NCBI RefSeq assembly: GCF_001705515.1
Contig: NZ_MDJS01000001.1
Location: forward strand, 1,426,001-1,490,000
Length of the DNA stretch: 64,000 nt
Direction of reading: 5' to 3'
Source of the DNA: Mucilaginibacter sp. PPCGB 2223
Lineage (GTDB): Bacteria; Bacteroidota; Bacteroidia; Sphingobacteriales; Sphingobacteriaceae
The translations under genes were made by a program, and so were the position numbers. Of this stretch, positions 52,499 through 62,036 are shown piece after piece; position 1 is the first letter of the stretch, and every line of letters starts with the position of its first letter. The notes under the pieces are model-generated. The model saw nothing but the letters and a program-made list of their open reading frames with translations, was not told the origin of the DNA and did not search any database.

Positions 52499-54997
52499 CT
52501 ACCATTCGCGGGCGCGCACCTGTTCGCGCATAGGCTCAAACTGCACATGCGGATCTTTTTCGTCGGGCGCGTTTACAAAGTGGTTAAATCGCTTACGCAA
52601 TTCAGGATTTTCAACAACCTCCTTCCACTCACAGTGATAAGTATCTATCAAAGCCTGGATATCCTCCTCCAGTTGTTCACCGATACCTAAACTGTCATTG
52701 ATTATCACATTTTTAAGGTAGCTCATCCCCCCGTCCATCTTGTTGAGCCAGGTGGCCGTACGGGTTAGCGGGTCGGCGGTTTTGATATAGAACATCAAAA
52801 ACCTATCGAGATATTTAATACAGGTTTCTTTATCAATATCGGCGGCAAGCAACTGTGCGTGCTGCGGTTTCGAACCTCCGTTACCGCACACATATAAGTT
52901 CCAGCCTTTTTCGGTGGCTATAATGCCAAAGTCTTTAGCCTGAGCTTCGGCGCATTCGCGGATACAGCCACTAACCCCGCCTTTGAGCTTGTGCGGCGAC
53001 CGGATACCTTTATACCTATTCTCAACCTCTATCGCAAAGGTCACGCTATCGTGCAAACCAAATCTGCACCAGGTACTACCTACACAGCTTTTTACCGTAC
53101 GCAGCGACTTACCATACGCGTGCCCGCTTTCAAAACCAGCCTCGATCAACTCCTCCCATATCTGCGGCAGGTCGCTCACATGCGCGCCGAATAAATCGAT
53201 GCGCTGACCGCCGGTGATTTTAGTGTACAGGTTATACTTCTTTGCCACCCGCCCTATCACTATTAATTTATCGGGCGTGATTTCGCCACCCGGTATACGC
53301 GGCACAACCGAATAAGTACCACCCTTTTGGATATTGGCCAGGTAACGGTCGTTACTATCCTGTATCGGCGCCTGTTTTACGATAAGATCGTTCCACAAAC
53401 CCGAAAGTATACTTGCTACAACCGGTTTACATACTTCGCAACCATCACCACGGCCGTAATGATCGAGCACTTCGTCGTAATGTTTAATGTTATTGATCCG
53501 GATCAGATCAAGCAACTCCTGCCGCGAATGGTCAAAATGCTCACAAATCACATTTTTAATGTACTGACCATTGGCTTTCATCGTACCTACGATCAGATCT
53601 TTAACCATCGGCACGCAGCCACCGCAGCCAGTTCCGGCCTTGGTGCATTTTTTCATCGCGTCTACAGTCGTAATATCGTGTTCACAAACTGCATTGCATA
53701 TGGCACCTTTGGTCACTGCCTCGCACGAGCAGATCAACGCATCATCCGGTAAACCCATTACTCCGGCACCGGCATCGGCCGAATCGCCGCCACGGGCGCC
53801 TAACAACAAATCCTCCGGACTTGGCGGCAGCACCAGTTTATTATTCACCGTTTGCAGCAGCATATTATACGCTTCCGCATCACCAATTAAGATACCGCCC
53901 AGCAGGTATTTACCGTCGGTACTGATATTAATGCGCTTGTAAACACCCTTGTGCGTGTCTTCGAAAATAATAGTGCGGCAATCGGGCTCGGTTATAAACG
54001 CATCGCCAAAACTGGCCACATCAACGCCTATCAGCTTGAGCTTGGTACTCATGTCGAAGCCGTTAAATTCTTTATTAACCTCAGCAAGATGCGAAACCAC
54101 GACATCGGCCATTTCATAACCCGGAGCCACAAGCCCGTAGATCATCCCATCAAATAAAGCACATTCGCCTATGGCGAAGATACTTTCATCACTGGTTTGC
54201 ATCTTTGAGTTTACCAGGATACCGCCACGGGTACCTATCTGCAAACCAGCAAGTTTCGCCAGTTCGTCGCGCGGGCGGATACCCGCCGATATCACCAGCA
54301 TATCTACCGGCAATACACTTTCATCATTAAATTTAAGGCCGCTGATTTGATGATCACCAGTGATACACTGGGTGCTCTTGTTCAAATGGATATTTAAACC
54401 GAGCGATTTGAGTTTCGACTGCAGCATAGCGCTCCCCATCGAATCTATCTGCCGCGGCATCAACCGCGGGGCAAATTCAATCACATGCGCCTCTGGTATC
54501 CCCAGATCGAGCACTGCTTTTGCCGCTTCCAGCCCAAGCAGACCGCCACCCATCACCGCGCCAACTTTCGCGTTAGCAGCATAAGCTTTAATCAGCTCAA
54601 GGTCTTCAATAGTACGGTAAACAAATACCCCTGCCTTCTCCACTCCCGGAATATCAGGTACAAAAGCCGACGAACCCGTAGCCAGCACCAGGTAATCATA
54701 TTTTAGCGTAATGCCCTTTGAAGAGTGTACTGTTTTATGGGCACGGTCTATTTCCTGCACCGGGTCACCAAGCAGCAGTTCAATGCCATTTTCGGCATAC
54801 CAGGAGGATGATGACATAGACAGATCTTCGGCAGACCTGCCACTAAAATATTCGCTCAGATGGACACGATCGTAGGCTCTGCGGGGCTCCTCACCAAAAA
54901 CGATGATTTTAAAATCGGCTGAACGGCTGACCAGTTTCTCACAAAACTTATAACCAACCATGCCATTCCCAACTACAATAACGGTAGGTTTTGACAT
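52499..54997 (-). CDS. nirB: NAD(P)H nitrite reductase large subunit NirB
   Basis: An 832-residue enzyme of normal length. FAD/NAD domains (IVVGNGMVGYKFCEKL, VGAVMGGGLLGLEAAKA) are followed by a BFD-type [2Fe-2S] domain (CSCEAV...GTGCGGC) and the siroheme/[4Fe-4S] region with CVGSTWC and GCIREC. It reduces nitrite to ammonium in the cytoplasm in six electron steps. With nirD it forms a separate transcription unit upstream of the nitrate uptake operon. Its promoter region has no TGA-N6-TCA site. Confidence 0.95.
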   Translation of the reverse strand: MSKPTVIVVGNGMVGYKFCEKLVSRSADFKIIVFGEEPRRAYDRVHLSEYFSGRSAEDLSMSSSSWYAENGIELLLGDPVQEIDRAHKTVHSSKGITLKYDYLVLATGSSAFVPDIPGVEKAGVFVYRTIEDLELIKAYAANAKVGAVMGGGLLGLEAAKAVLDLGIPEAHVIEFAPRLMPRQIDSMGSAMLQSKLKSLGLNIHLNKSTQCITGDHQISGLKFNDESVLPVDMLVISAGIRPRDELAKLAGLQIGTRGGILVNSKMQTSDESIFAIGECALFDGMIYGLVAPGYEMADVVVSHLAEVNKEFNGFDMSTKLKLIGVDVASFGDAFITEPDCRTIIFEDTHKGVYKRINISTDGKYLLGGILIGDAEAYNMLLQTVNNKLVLPPSPEDLLLGARGGDSADAGAGVMGLPDDALICSCEAVTKGAICNAVCEHDITTVDAMKKCTKAGTGCGGCVPMVKDLIVGTMKANGQYIKNVICEHFDHSRQELLDLIRINNIKHYDEVLDHYGRGDGCEVCKPVVASILSGLWNDLIVKQAPIQDSNDRYLANIQKGGTYSVVPRIPGGEITPDKLIVIGRVAKKYNLYTKITGGQRIDLFGAHVSDLPQIWEELIEAGFESGHAYGKSLRTVKSCVGSTWCRFGLHDSVTFAIEVENRYKGIRSPHKLKGGVSGCIRECAEAQAKDFGIIATEKGWNLYVCGNGGSKPQHAQLLAADIDKETCIKYLDRFLMFYIKTADPLTRTATWLNKMDGGMSYLKNVIINDSLGIGEQLEEDIQALIDTYHCEWKEVVENPELRKRFNHFVNAPDEKDPHVQFEPMREQVRAREW

Positions 54998-55347
54998 ACA
55001 AGAGTTTTAAATGTTAAAGCACTTCTATTAAAAATAGCTCAACTGCGACCTAAAGCCATTTACAATAGCAATTATAGATAAAAAATCAATACAAATCAAA
55101 TAATTTCATTAATTTAGTCATGTTTTTTAGGTTAAAATCAGTAAGTTTTTGCTATTTCATATAATTTAAATCATAAAATATTAACATTTTATTAAAAATA
55201 AACCGCGCCACATGTTTTAAATCTAAAAAACATCATAAAAAACAACGTCTAAATTGAAAATAGCGAAAAAATGGCTAAATATTCGAATTATATTAACAAC
55301 AAGGGACTAAATCAGCGAAGTACAACAACTTTTAAGATAAAAAGACA
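54998..55347. other. AT-rich divergent spacer, nirB/DUF7009-like gene
   Basis: 350 bases with strongly AT-rich centre. It contains the AT palindrome ATAATTTAAATCAT (55161-55174), which resembles the site before the nitrate porin. No other feature, RNA fold or open frame with a start was seen. Confidence 0.55.
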
Positions 55348-55704
55348 ATGAAAATACGCATCAAAGGAAATTCTTTACGTTACAGATTAACCAAAACCGA
55401 TGTCAGTAACTTTACATTAAATGGCTATATTGAAGAACGCACCTGCTTTGGCGACCAAACATTGATTTATTCGCTGCAGCGCGCAGATACTGTGCAAGGA
55501 TTATCTGCAAAGTTTGAAGGTTGTAAAATAACTCTTTTTATACCATGGACCATGGCCGATGAATGGCATGCAACAGACAAAGTTGGTTTTGAAGGCATAG
55601 ATAACAACCTTTTTTTACTGATTGAAAAGGACTTTCAGTGCCTCGATAATGTAGCTGAAGATCAAAGCGATAACTACCCTAACCCCCTGCTGAATTGCGG
55701 ATAG
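55348..55704 (+). CDS. DUF7009-like small protein
   Basis: A 118-residue cytoplasmic protein starting MKIRIKGNSLRYRLTKTDV and ending in LIEKDFQCLDNVAEDQSDNY. I recognise the pattern as the DUF7009-type family (name from memory). No catalytic motif or known function. It is divergent from nirB and followed by the exporter operon after a spacer holding two Crp/Fnr-type sites. Family members often lie near nitrate or metal genes, but I cannot confirm a link. Confidence 0.65.
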   Translation: MKIRIKGNSLRYRLTKTDVSNFTLNGYIEERTCFGDQTLIYSLQRADTVQGLSAKFEGCKITLFIPWTMADEWHATDKVGFEGIDNNLFLLIEKDFQCLDNVAEDQSDNYPNPLLNCG

Positions 55705-55756
55705 GTATTTATAAATAATTAGGCTTGCGTAAATCAGAATACAGCATGTATAAAGA

Positions 55757-55770
55757 GTGACCTAACTCAC
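55757..55770. promoter_or_regulatory. Crp/Fnr-type operator 1 before the exporter operon
   Basis: GTGAC-CTAA-CTCAC (GTGA-N6-TCAC), centred about 78 bases before the TolC ATG at 55841. Confidence 0.55.
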
Positions 55771-55778
55771 ACCCTGGG

Positions 55779-55792
55779 ATGACCGCGGTCAG
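55779..55792. promoter_or_regulatory. Crp/Fnr-type operator 2 before the exporter operon
   Basis: ATGAC-CGCG-GTCAG with a perfect TGAC-CGCG-GTCA core, centred about 56 bases before the TolC ATG. The two sites are 22 bases apart, two helical turns. Confidence 0.6.
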
Positions 55793-55840
55793 TACAAGGC
55801 AATTTGTTGATTCGTTTTTTTGCAGTATAAAACTGCGATC

Positions 55841-57181
55841 ATGCAACGTCAGCAAATGGAAAGATCAACAACGCCATGGGTTCCACGGGCGATAACCATT
55901 GTTATCGTCGTGGTTATGATGATTTTGATGGTCCTCTTCGGCAAAAAAGTATATGGGCAATCTCCAACCCATTTAAGCATAGAGGATGCATACCAACGCG
56001 CAAGATTAAACTATCCGCTCATAAAACAGAATGGGCTGATTGATAAAACCGCAGCATACACTGTAGCTAATGCATCCAAAGGCTACTTACCCTCCTTGTC
56101 GTTCAGCGGGCAGGCGACTTACCAGTCAACAGTTACCAATTTCCCGCTAACGATCCCCATACCCGGCTTTTCGCTCCCATCTTACAATAAAGATCAATAC
56201 AAAATATATGCGGAAGCAGATCAGTTGATCTATGACGGCGGTGCGATACAGAATACAAAACAAATGGCACAGGCAACCCAGATGATACAGTGCCAGAACC
56301 TGGAAGCTGAACTTTATAACCTGTACGATCGTGTTAACCAGCTGTTTTTTGGTGTCTTACTGATTAATGAACAACTCAGGCAAAACGAACTGTTAAAAAA
56401 GGATATCGAAAACGGGATTGACAAAACAACTGCATTGGTAAAAAATGGTACCGCCTACCGAAGCAGTGTTGATGAGCTTTCGGCCCAATTGCTGCAGGTT
56501 GAGCAGGCACGGACAGAACTCAAAAGTACAAAAGGCGCATTTCTGCTCATGCTTGCGCAGTTTACGGGCATTAATATTGATGAAAATACCATCATCGAAA
56601 AGCCCGGAAAGCCTGCATTGGTCACCGGGATAAACCGGCCTGAGCTGCTGGCTCTCGATTATCAAAAGCTAACCTATGCTTTGCAGGCACAATCGCTCAA
56701 AGTACAGCTACGGCCTAAGTTTGGATTCTTTATCCAAGGCGGCTACGGTAGGCCGGGCCTCAATTTTTTGAACAATAATTTTGCGTGGTATTACCTGGGT
56801 GGTTTAAAGTTCAGCTGGAATCTCGGTAGCTTGTACACTTACAAAAATCAGAGGGAACTGCTCTCTATCAGCATACAGGGGCTTGACGTGCAAAAAGAAA
56901 CCTTTCTGTTTAATACCACCCTGGAGTTAAAACAACAAAGCGCGGCTATTTCGAAATATGATGAATTGATTGAAAAAGACCGGGATATCATCTCGCTACG
57001 CGAACGGGTAAAAGGTGCCGCTGCCGCTCAGTTGGAGAACGGCGTACTAACTGCACACGATTACATTACACAGGTAAATGCCGATGACCAGGCAAGGCAA
57101 AGCTTTATACTCCACCGGATACAGTTGTTACAAGCCCAGTTTAGCTATCAAAACACGTCAGGCATTACTACCGATCATTAA
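55841..57181 (+). CDS. TolC family outer-membrane efflux channel
   Basis: 446 residues from the ATG (MQRQQMERSTTPW); a TTG lies seven codons upstream at 55820. It has an N-terminal hydrophobic segment (about 20-40) ending near VYGQ, then two TolC repeats typical of OEP proteins, with long helices around 120-230 and 340-440. It opens the exporter operon; HlyD follows after 10 bases. It should form the outer-membrane duct for the ABC exporter. Confidence 0.9.
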   Translation: MQRQQMERSTTPWVPRAITIVIVVVMMILMVLFGKKVYGQSPTHLSIEDAYQRARLNYPLIKQNGLIDKTAAYTVANASKGYLPSLSFSGQATYQSTVTNFPLTIPIPGFSLPSYNKDQYKIYAEADQLIYDGGAIQNTKQMAQATQMIQCQNLEAELYNLYDRVNQLFFGVLLINEQLRQNELLKKDIENGIDKTTALVKNGTAYRSSVDELSAQLLQVEQARTELKSTKGAFLLMLAQFTGINIDENTIIEKPGKPALVTGINRPELLALDYQKLTYALQAQSLKVQLRPKFGFFIQGGYGRPGLNFLNNNFAWYYLGGLKFSWNLGSLYTYKNQRELLSISIQGLDVQKETFLFNTTLELKQQSAAISKYDELIEKDRDIISLRERVKGAAAAQLENGVLTAHDYITQVNADDQARQSFILHRIQLLQAQFSYQNTSGITTDH

Positions 57182-57191
57182 AACTATAGTC

Positions 57192-58154
57192 ATGAATATC
57201 CGTAAAGTATTATACCTGTTTATTGCCCCGCTATTGTTAAGCGGCTGTAATTCGGGCAACCATCTGTCTGATGCATCGGGCACCTTTGAAGCTGATGAAG
57301 TGATTGTATCGGCAGAGGTACCGGGCAAAATATTATCGCTGAACTTAGAAGAAGGCAGTACCTTGCAAAAAGACGAAATAGTGGGCATAATTGACCCGGT
57401 ACCCCTGCAATTACAAAAAGCCCAGGTTGAAGCCAACATCGATGCCCTGCACCAGCGCACGCTGGATGTAAGGCCACAGATAAAAATGCTGCAGGATCAG
57501 GCCGCAGTTCTGCAAATACAGCTAAACCAGGCATTATATGAAAAAAAACGCACTGAGCGGCTGCTGAAAGCAGATGCTGCCACAACCAAGCAATTAGATG
57601 ATATCAATACACAGATTGATGTATTGCAAAAACAGATCGTGGTAGCACGGCAACAAATTAAAGTGCAACAAACAGCAACAGGAACACAAAACAGCACCAT
57701 TTTGAGCGAGTACAAACCGCTGAAAAAATCAGTCGCACAAATTGATGATCAGTTAAAGCGCACCAGTATTACAAACCCTGTTAGCGGGGTTGTACTTACC
57801 AAATACGCAATGGCGGGCGAAATTACGTCGGCAGCTAAAGCATTGTACAAAATAGCCGACGTTTCCATTATTACCCTCAGGGCGTATATTACCGGCACCC
57901 AGCTTTCGGCTATTAAGCTCAACCAGCAGGTTAAGGTGTTGGTTGATGATGGCTCATCTGCGTATAAAAATTATACCGGTATAATTACCTGGATATCCGA
58001 TAAGGCCGAGTTCACACCAAAAACCATCCAAACTAAAGACGAAAGGGCGAATCTGGTGTACGCTGTAAAGATCCGCGTTAAAAACGATGGCTACCTGAAG
58101 ATAGGCATGTATGGCGAAGTCAAATTTAATGGATATGAAAGCCATAACCGTTGA
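57192..58154 (+). CDS. HlyD/YbhG-type membrane-fusion lipoprotein
   Basis: 320 residues from MNIRKVLYLFIAPLLLSGC, with a lipobox Cys (LSGC); the frame runs 38 codons upstream inside tolC to 57078. A biotinyl/lipoyl-like segment (DEVIVSAEVPGKILSL) is split by a long coiled coil (about 80-190) and followed by beta-barrel strands (SGVVLTKYAMAGEITSA). It bridges the inner-membrane pump to TolC. Overlaps the ATPase gene by 26 bases. Confidence 0.9.
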   Translation: MNIRKVLYLFIAPLLLSGCNSGNHLSDASGTFEADEVIVSAEVPGKILSLNLEEGSTLQKDEIVGIIDPVPLQLQKAQVEANIDALHQRTLDVRPQIKMLQDQAAVLQIQLNQALYEKKRTERLLKADAATTKQLDDINTQIDVLQKQIVVARQQIKVQQTATGTQNSTILSEYKPLKKSVAQIDDQLKRTSITNPVSGVVLTKYAMAGEITSAAKALYKIADVSIITLRAYITGTQLSAIKLNQQVKVLVDDGSSAYKNYTGIITWISDKAEFTPKTIQTKDERANLVYAVKIRVKNDGYLKIGMYGEVKFNGYESHNR

Positions 58155-59055
58155 AAATATCGTTAAAACATACAGGATTAAAAAAGGTGTCGTTGAGGCG
58201 CTGAACGATATCTCATTCTCGGTAGACCGGGGCGAGATTTTTGGTATTATCGGACCAGACGGCGCCGGTAAAACATCTCTGTTCCGCGTATTGACGACAC
58301 TTTTGCGGGCAGATAGCGGCACTGCGACCATCGACGGATTTGATGTAATTAAGGGTTATAAGCAAATACGCAACCGGGTTGGTTATATGCCGGGCAGGTT
58401 CTCGTTATATCAGGACCTGTCGGTACAGGAGAACCTGGAGTTTTTCGCCGCCATTTTTGATACTACTATTGCTCAGAACTACGATTTGATTAAGGAGATA
58501 TATCAACAGATCGAACCTTTTAAAGCACGAAAAGCCGGACAGCTTTCGGGCGGCATGAAGCAAAAACTTGCACTCTGCTGCGCGCTGATCCACAAACCGT
58601 CGGTTTTATTTTTGGATGAGCCTACCACCGGTGTGGATGCCGTGTCCCGCAAAGAATTTTGGGAGATGCTGCATCGCCTTAAAATACAAGGCATTACCAT
58701 ACTGGTATCCACAGCCTATATGGATGAGGCAAGTTTATGCGATAAGGTAGCGCTGATGCAAAAGGGTCGGCTATTATCTGTTAATACAACCCAAGGCATT
58801 ATAGCGCAATTTAAAAAAACTATTTGGGCGATAAAGGCCACCGAAATGTTCAGGCTAATGAATGAGTTGAAAAACAGCGAGGCAATTGAGAGCTGTTATC
58901 CTTTCGGGCAGTACCATCATGTGGTTTTTAAGCCAGCCGCAAATAATAGCGAACTGCTTAAAAACATTGCTGTACGGGGGCACTTTACGCAGTTTGAGAT
59001 GAAACAGATTGAGCCGGGCATTGAAGATTGCTTTATGGAACTAATGCAGGCATAG
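58129..59055 (+). CDS. ABC exporter ATPase 1 (YbhF first-half type)
   Basis: About 308 residues from the Met at 58129; the frame starts earlier at 58111 and a Met at 58135 is also possible. Walker A is GPDGAGKTS, signature LSGGMKQKLALC, Walker B VLFLDEPTTGVDAVS. The C-terminal tail of about 80 residues has no clear motif. It resembles the first nucleotide domain of YbhF. It pairs with the next ATPase, 3 bases downstream. Confidence 0.9.
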   Translation: MDMKAITVENIVKTYRIKKGVVEALNDISFSVDRGEIFGIIGPDGAGKTSLFRVLTTLLRADSGTATIDGFDVIKGYKQIRNRVGYMPGRFSLYQDLSVQENLEFFAAIFDTTIAQNYDLIKEIYQQIEPFKARKAGQLSGGMKQKLALCCALIHKPSVLFLDEPTTGVDAVSRKEFWEMLHRLKIQGITILVSTAYMDEASLCDKVALMQKGRLLSVNTTQGIIAQFKKTIWAIKATEMFRLMNELKNSEAIESCYPFGQYHHVVFKPAANNSELLKNIAVRGHFTQFEMKQIEPGIEDCFMELMQA

Positions 59056-59057
59056 CT

Positions 59058-59798
59058 ATGGAAAAGGTAATAACGGCAAACGGGCTCACCAAAAAATTCG
59101 GCGATTTTGCAGCCGTCGATCATATTACGTTCGACGTAAACAAGGGCGAAATATTTGGTTTTCTGGGTGCGAACGGGGCCGGTAAAACTACGGCCATGCG
59201 CATGCTTTGCGGCCTTTTAATGCCCTCATCGGGCCAGGCTACGGTGGCGGGCTTTGATGTTTATAAGCAAAATGAACTGATCAAGAAGAACATCGGCTAT
59301 ATGAGCCAAAAGTTTTCACTGTACGAAGATCTGACACTGGGCGAAAATATCAGGTTTTACGGTGGCATATATGGATTGACCGACAAGCAGATCGATGAGA
59401 AAAGCTACCTTTTACTCCATCAGCTCAATATGGAACACCAGGAAAAAATACTGGTGAAAGAGTTACCATTAGGCTGGAAACAGAAGCTGGCTTTTTCGAT
59501 CGCCATTGTACATGATCCCGCTATTGTTTTTTTAGACGAGCCAACGGGTGGTGTTGACCCGGTTGCCCGTCGCGAATTCTGGAACCTGATCTATGAAGCG
59601 TCGGCCAGGGGTATTACCATTTTTGTGACGACCCATTATATGGACGAAGCCGAGTATTGCAACCGCGTATCTGTTATGGTGGATGGCCGCATCGACGCGC
59701 TCGATTCGCCCCTTAACCTGATGAAAGCCCATAATGCGGCATCGATGGATGAAGTTTTTTTACAACTGGCCCGAAAAGCGGTGCGAACGGATAACTAA
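59058..59798 (+). CDS. ABC exporter ATPase 2 (YbhF second-half type)
   Basis: 246 residues from MEKVITANGLTKKFGDF; the frame starts ten codons earlier at 59028. Walker A GANGAGKTT and Walker B IVFLDEPTGGVDPVA are intact. The signature loop is altered to LPLGWKQKLAF in place of LSGGxxQ, as in the second half of YbhF. Such split or tandem ATPases work as heterodimers with one weak site. Confidence 0.9.
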   Translation: MEKVITANGLTKKFGDFAAVDHITFDVNKGEIFGFLGANGAGKTTAMRMLCGLLMPSSGQATVAGFDVYKQNELIKKNIGYMSQKFSLYEDLTLGENIRFYGGIYGLTDKQIDEKSYLLLHQLNMEHQEKILVKELPLGWKQKLAFSIAIVHDPAIVFLDEPTGGVDPVARREFWNLIYEASARGITIFVTTHYMDEAEYCNRVSVMVDGRIDALDSPLNLMKAHNAASMDEVFLQLARKAVRTDN

Positions 59799-59811
59799 TT
59801 GAGTAAAAGGC

Positions 59812-60918
59812 GTGAAACAGTTTTTAATCTTCGTAAAAAAAGAATGGCTGCACATCTGGCGCGACAGGCGCACGTTGTTTATCCTTATCTGGATGCCTGT
59901 GGTGCAGATCGTCCTTTATGGCTTCGCCCTCACCAACGAAGTTAAAAATTCAAATATCGCTATTCTCGATCAGGCGCATGATGAAGCAAGTATCACTATA
60001 GCAAATAAGATAGCAGCAAGCCGATACTTTAATCTGGTAAAAAACCTGTATTCATACAACGATATCGAAGCTACTTTTAAACAGGGCAAGATCAGGATGG
60101 CCATAGTTTTTCCATCAGGTTTCAGGCACGACCTGCTACACGCCAACAGCGCACAAATACAAATCATAGCCGATGCATCTGATCCAAACACTGCAAACAC
60201 CCTGACCAACTATGCTGCAACGATAGTTACCGATTACCAGGCAACTTTAAATCATGAACAGAAACTACCTTATACTATCAGCACCCAGGTCAGAATGCTT
60301 TATAATCCGGAGCTAAAAGGTGCTTATAACTTCGTTCCGGGTGTAATGGCCCTGGTATTAATGCTGGTTTGTGCTATGATGACCTCGATGGCTATCGTAA
60401 AAGAAAAAGAAATGGGTACAATGGAGGTTATCCTGGTTTCGCCGTTAAAGCCCTTCCGCATTATTATTGCTAAAACGGTACCTTATCTGTTCGTTTCCTT
60501 CATTAACATCATCACCATACTGTTGCTCAGTGTTTATGCGCTTGATGTACCTATATCAGGCAGCGTCTGGCTGCTGTTAGCCGAAAGTATTTTGTTTACT
60601 ATTACCTCGTTATCTATTGGCATACTCATATCCAACAGCGCAACCACTCAACAAGCGGCCATGTTTATGGCTATGCTAAGTTTGTTTTTACCTACACTGC
60701 TGTTCAGCGGCTTTATGTTCCCTATCGAAAACATGCCTTTCCCTTTACAGATCATCTCCAACATAGTACCGGCCAAGTGGTATTTTGTTATCATTAAAGC
60801 CGTAATGATTAAAGGATTGGGCTTTGCTGCTATCTGGAAAGAAACCCTCATCCTGATAGGGATGACGGCAGCATTGCTTGGTATCAGTATTTATCAATTT
60901 AAGATCAGGCTGGCATGA
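59812..60918 (+). CDS. ABC exporter permease 1 (YbhS/YbhR type)
   Basis: A 368-residue ABC2-type permease with a GTG start (KQFLIFVKKEWLHIWRDRRTL), a first helix (about 22-42), a large periplasmic domain (about 45-170) and five more helices. The conserved VKEKEMGTMEVILVSPL loop marks the ATPase contact. It probably exports a drug or lipid with permease 2. Overlaps the next gene by four bases. Confidence 0.9.
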   Translation: MKQFLIFVKKEWLHIWRDRRTLFILIWMPVVQIVLYGFALTNEVKNSNIAILDQAHDEASITIANKIAASRYFNLVKNLYSYNDIEATFKQGKIRMAIVFPSGFRHDLLHANSAQIQIIADASDPNTANTLTNYAATIVTDYQATLNHEQKLPYTISTQVRMLYNPELKGAYNFVPGVMALVLMLVCAMMTSMAIVKEKEMGTMEVILVSPLKPFRIIIAKTVPYLFVSFINIITILLLSVYALDVPISGSVWLLLAESILFTITSLSIGILISNSATTQQAAMFMAMLSLFLPTLLFSGFMFPIENMPFPLQIISNIVPAKWYFVIIKAVMIKGLGFAAIWKETLILIGMTAALLGISIYQFKIRLA

Positions 60919-62036
60919 GAACACTTAAGTTTTTACTGCAGAAAGAACTACGCCAGATCATCCGGGATCCGGCCATCATCCGCATATTGTTCATTATGCC
61001 CATGATACAACTGTTAGTATTACCCTTAGCAGCTGATTACGAGGTGAAAAATATCAACCTCGGCGTAGTAGACCACGATCACAGCCAATATTCGCGCCTG
61101 CTGATCAACAAAATAATTGCATCGGGCTATTTCAGATTAAGGGATAACAACTCCTCTTTTACCCAGGGCTTACATGCTGTAGAACAGGATAAGGCCGACC
61201 TGATCTTAGAAATACCCCCGCAATTTGAACAGGCGTTGGTAAAAGATAACGAGGCTCCGTTATTTGTTGCTGTTAACGCCATCAACGGGGTTAAAGCCGG
61301 TTTGGGCGGCGCTTATATACAGAACATCATCCGCGATTATAATCAGGAAATCCGTATGCAGTGGGCAGGATATCCACGATTTAACCCGCAGCCAGTCATA
61401 CAGATCACCTCATCTGATTGGTATAACCCTAATATGAACTATAAGGTGTTTATGGTGCCCGGCATATTGGTTATGCTGGTAACTATGATAGGGTCATCTT
61501 TTGCATCCAACAACATTGTACGCGAAAAAGAAATGGGCACCATTGAGCAAATTAATGTAAGTCCGATAAAAAAGCACGAGTTTATCCTGGGTAAGCTCAT
61601 CCCCTTCTGGATGCTGGCTATTACCGTGTTAACCATGGGCCTTACCATTGCCCGGCTGGTTTATGGTATAGTACCTTTAGGGCATTATATCACTATTTAC
61701 ATTTTTGCAACTGTATATCTACTTGCAATTCTCGGCCTGGGGCTTTTGTTATCAACCTATGCGCAAACCCAACAGCAATCAATGCTGGTGTCGTTTTTCG
61801 TAACCATGATATTTAATTTATTGAGCGGCCTGTATACCCCGATTGAAAGTATGCCGGGCTGGGCACAATTGATTACCAGGTTTAACCCGGTATCGTACTT
61901 TATCGAGGTGATGCGGATGGTGATGCTGAAGGGAAGCGGTCTTACCGATATTAAGTTCCAGATACTGGCTATGTTTGGTTTTGCCCTGTTTTTTAATGGC
62001 TGGGCTATACTGAACTACCGCAAACGTTCGGGTTAG
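60915..62036 (+). CDS. ABC exporter permease 2 (YbhR/YbhS type)
   Basis: A 373-residue paralogue of permease 1 with the same layout: QKELRQIIRDPAIIRI, first helix, periplasmic domain, and VREKEMGTIEQINVSPIKK before five helices. The two permeases presumably form a heterodimer. Last gene of the exporter operon; no strong terminator is visible after it. Confidence 0.9.
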   Translation: MRTLKFLLQKELRQIIRDPAIIRILFIMPMIQLLVLPLAADYEVKNINLGVVDHDHSQYSRLLINKIIASGYFRLRDNNSSFTQGLHAVEQDKADLILEIPPQFEQALVKDNEAPLFVAVNAINGVKAGLGGAYIQNIIRDYNQEIRMQWAGYPRFNPQPVIQITSSDWYNPNMNYKVFMVPGILVMLVTMIGSSFASNNIVREKEMGTIEQINVSPIKKHEFILGKLIPFWMLAITVLTMGLTIARLVYGIVPLGHYITIYIFATVYLLAILGLGLLLSTYAQTQQQSMLVSFFVTMIFNLLSGLYTPIESMPGWAQLITRFNPVSYFIEVMRMVMLKGSGLTDIKFQILAMFGFALFFNGWAILNYRKRSG

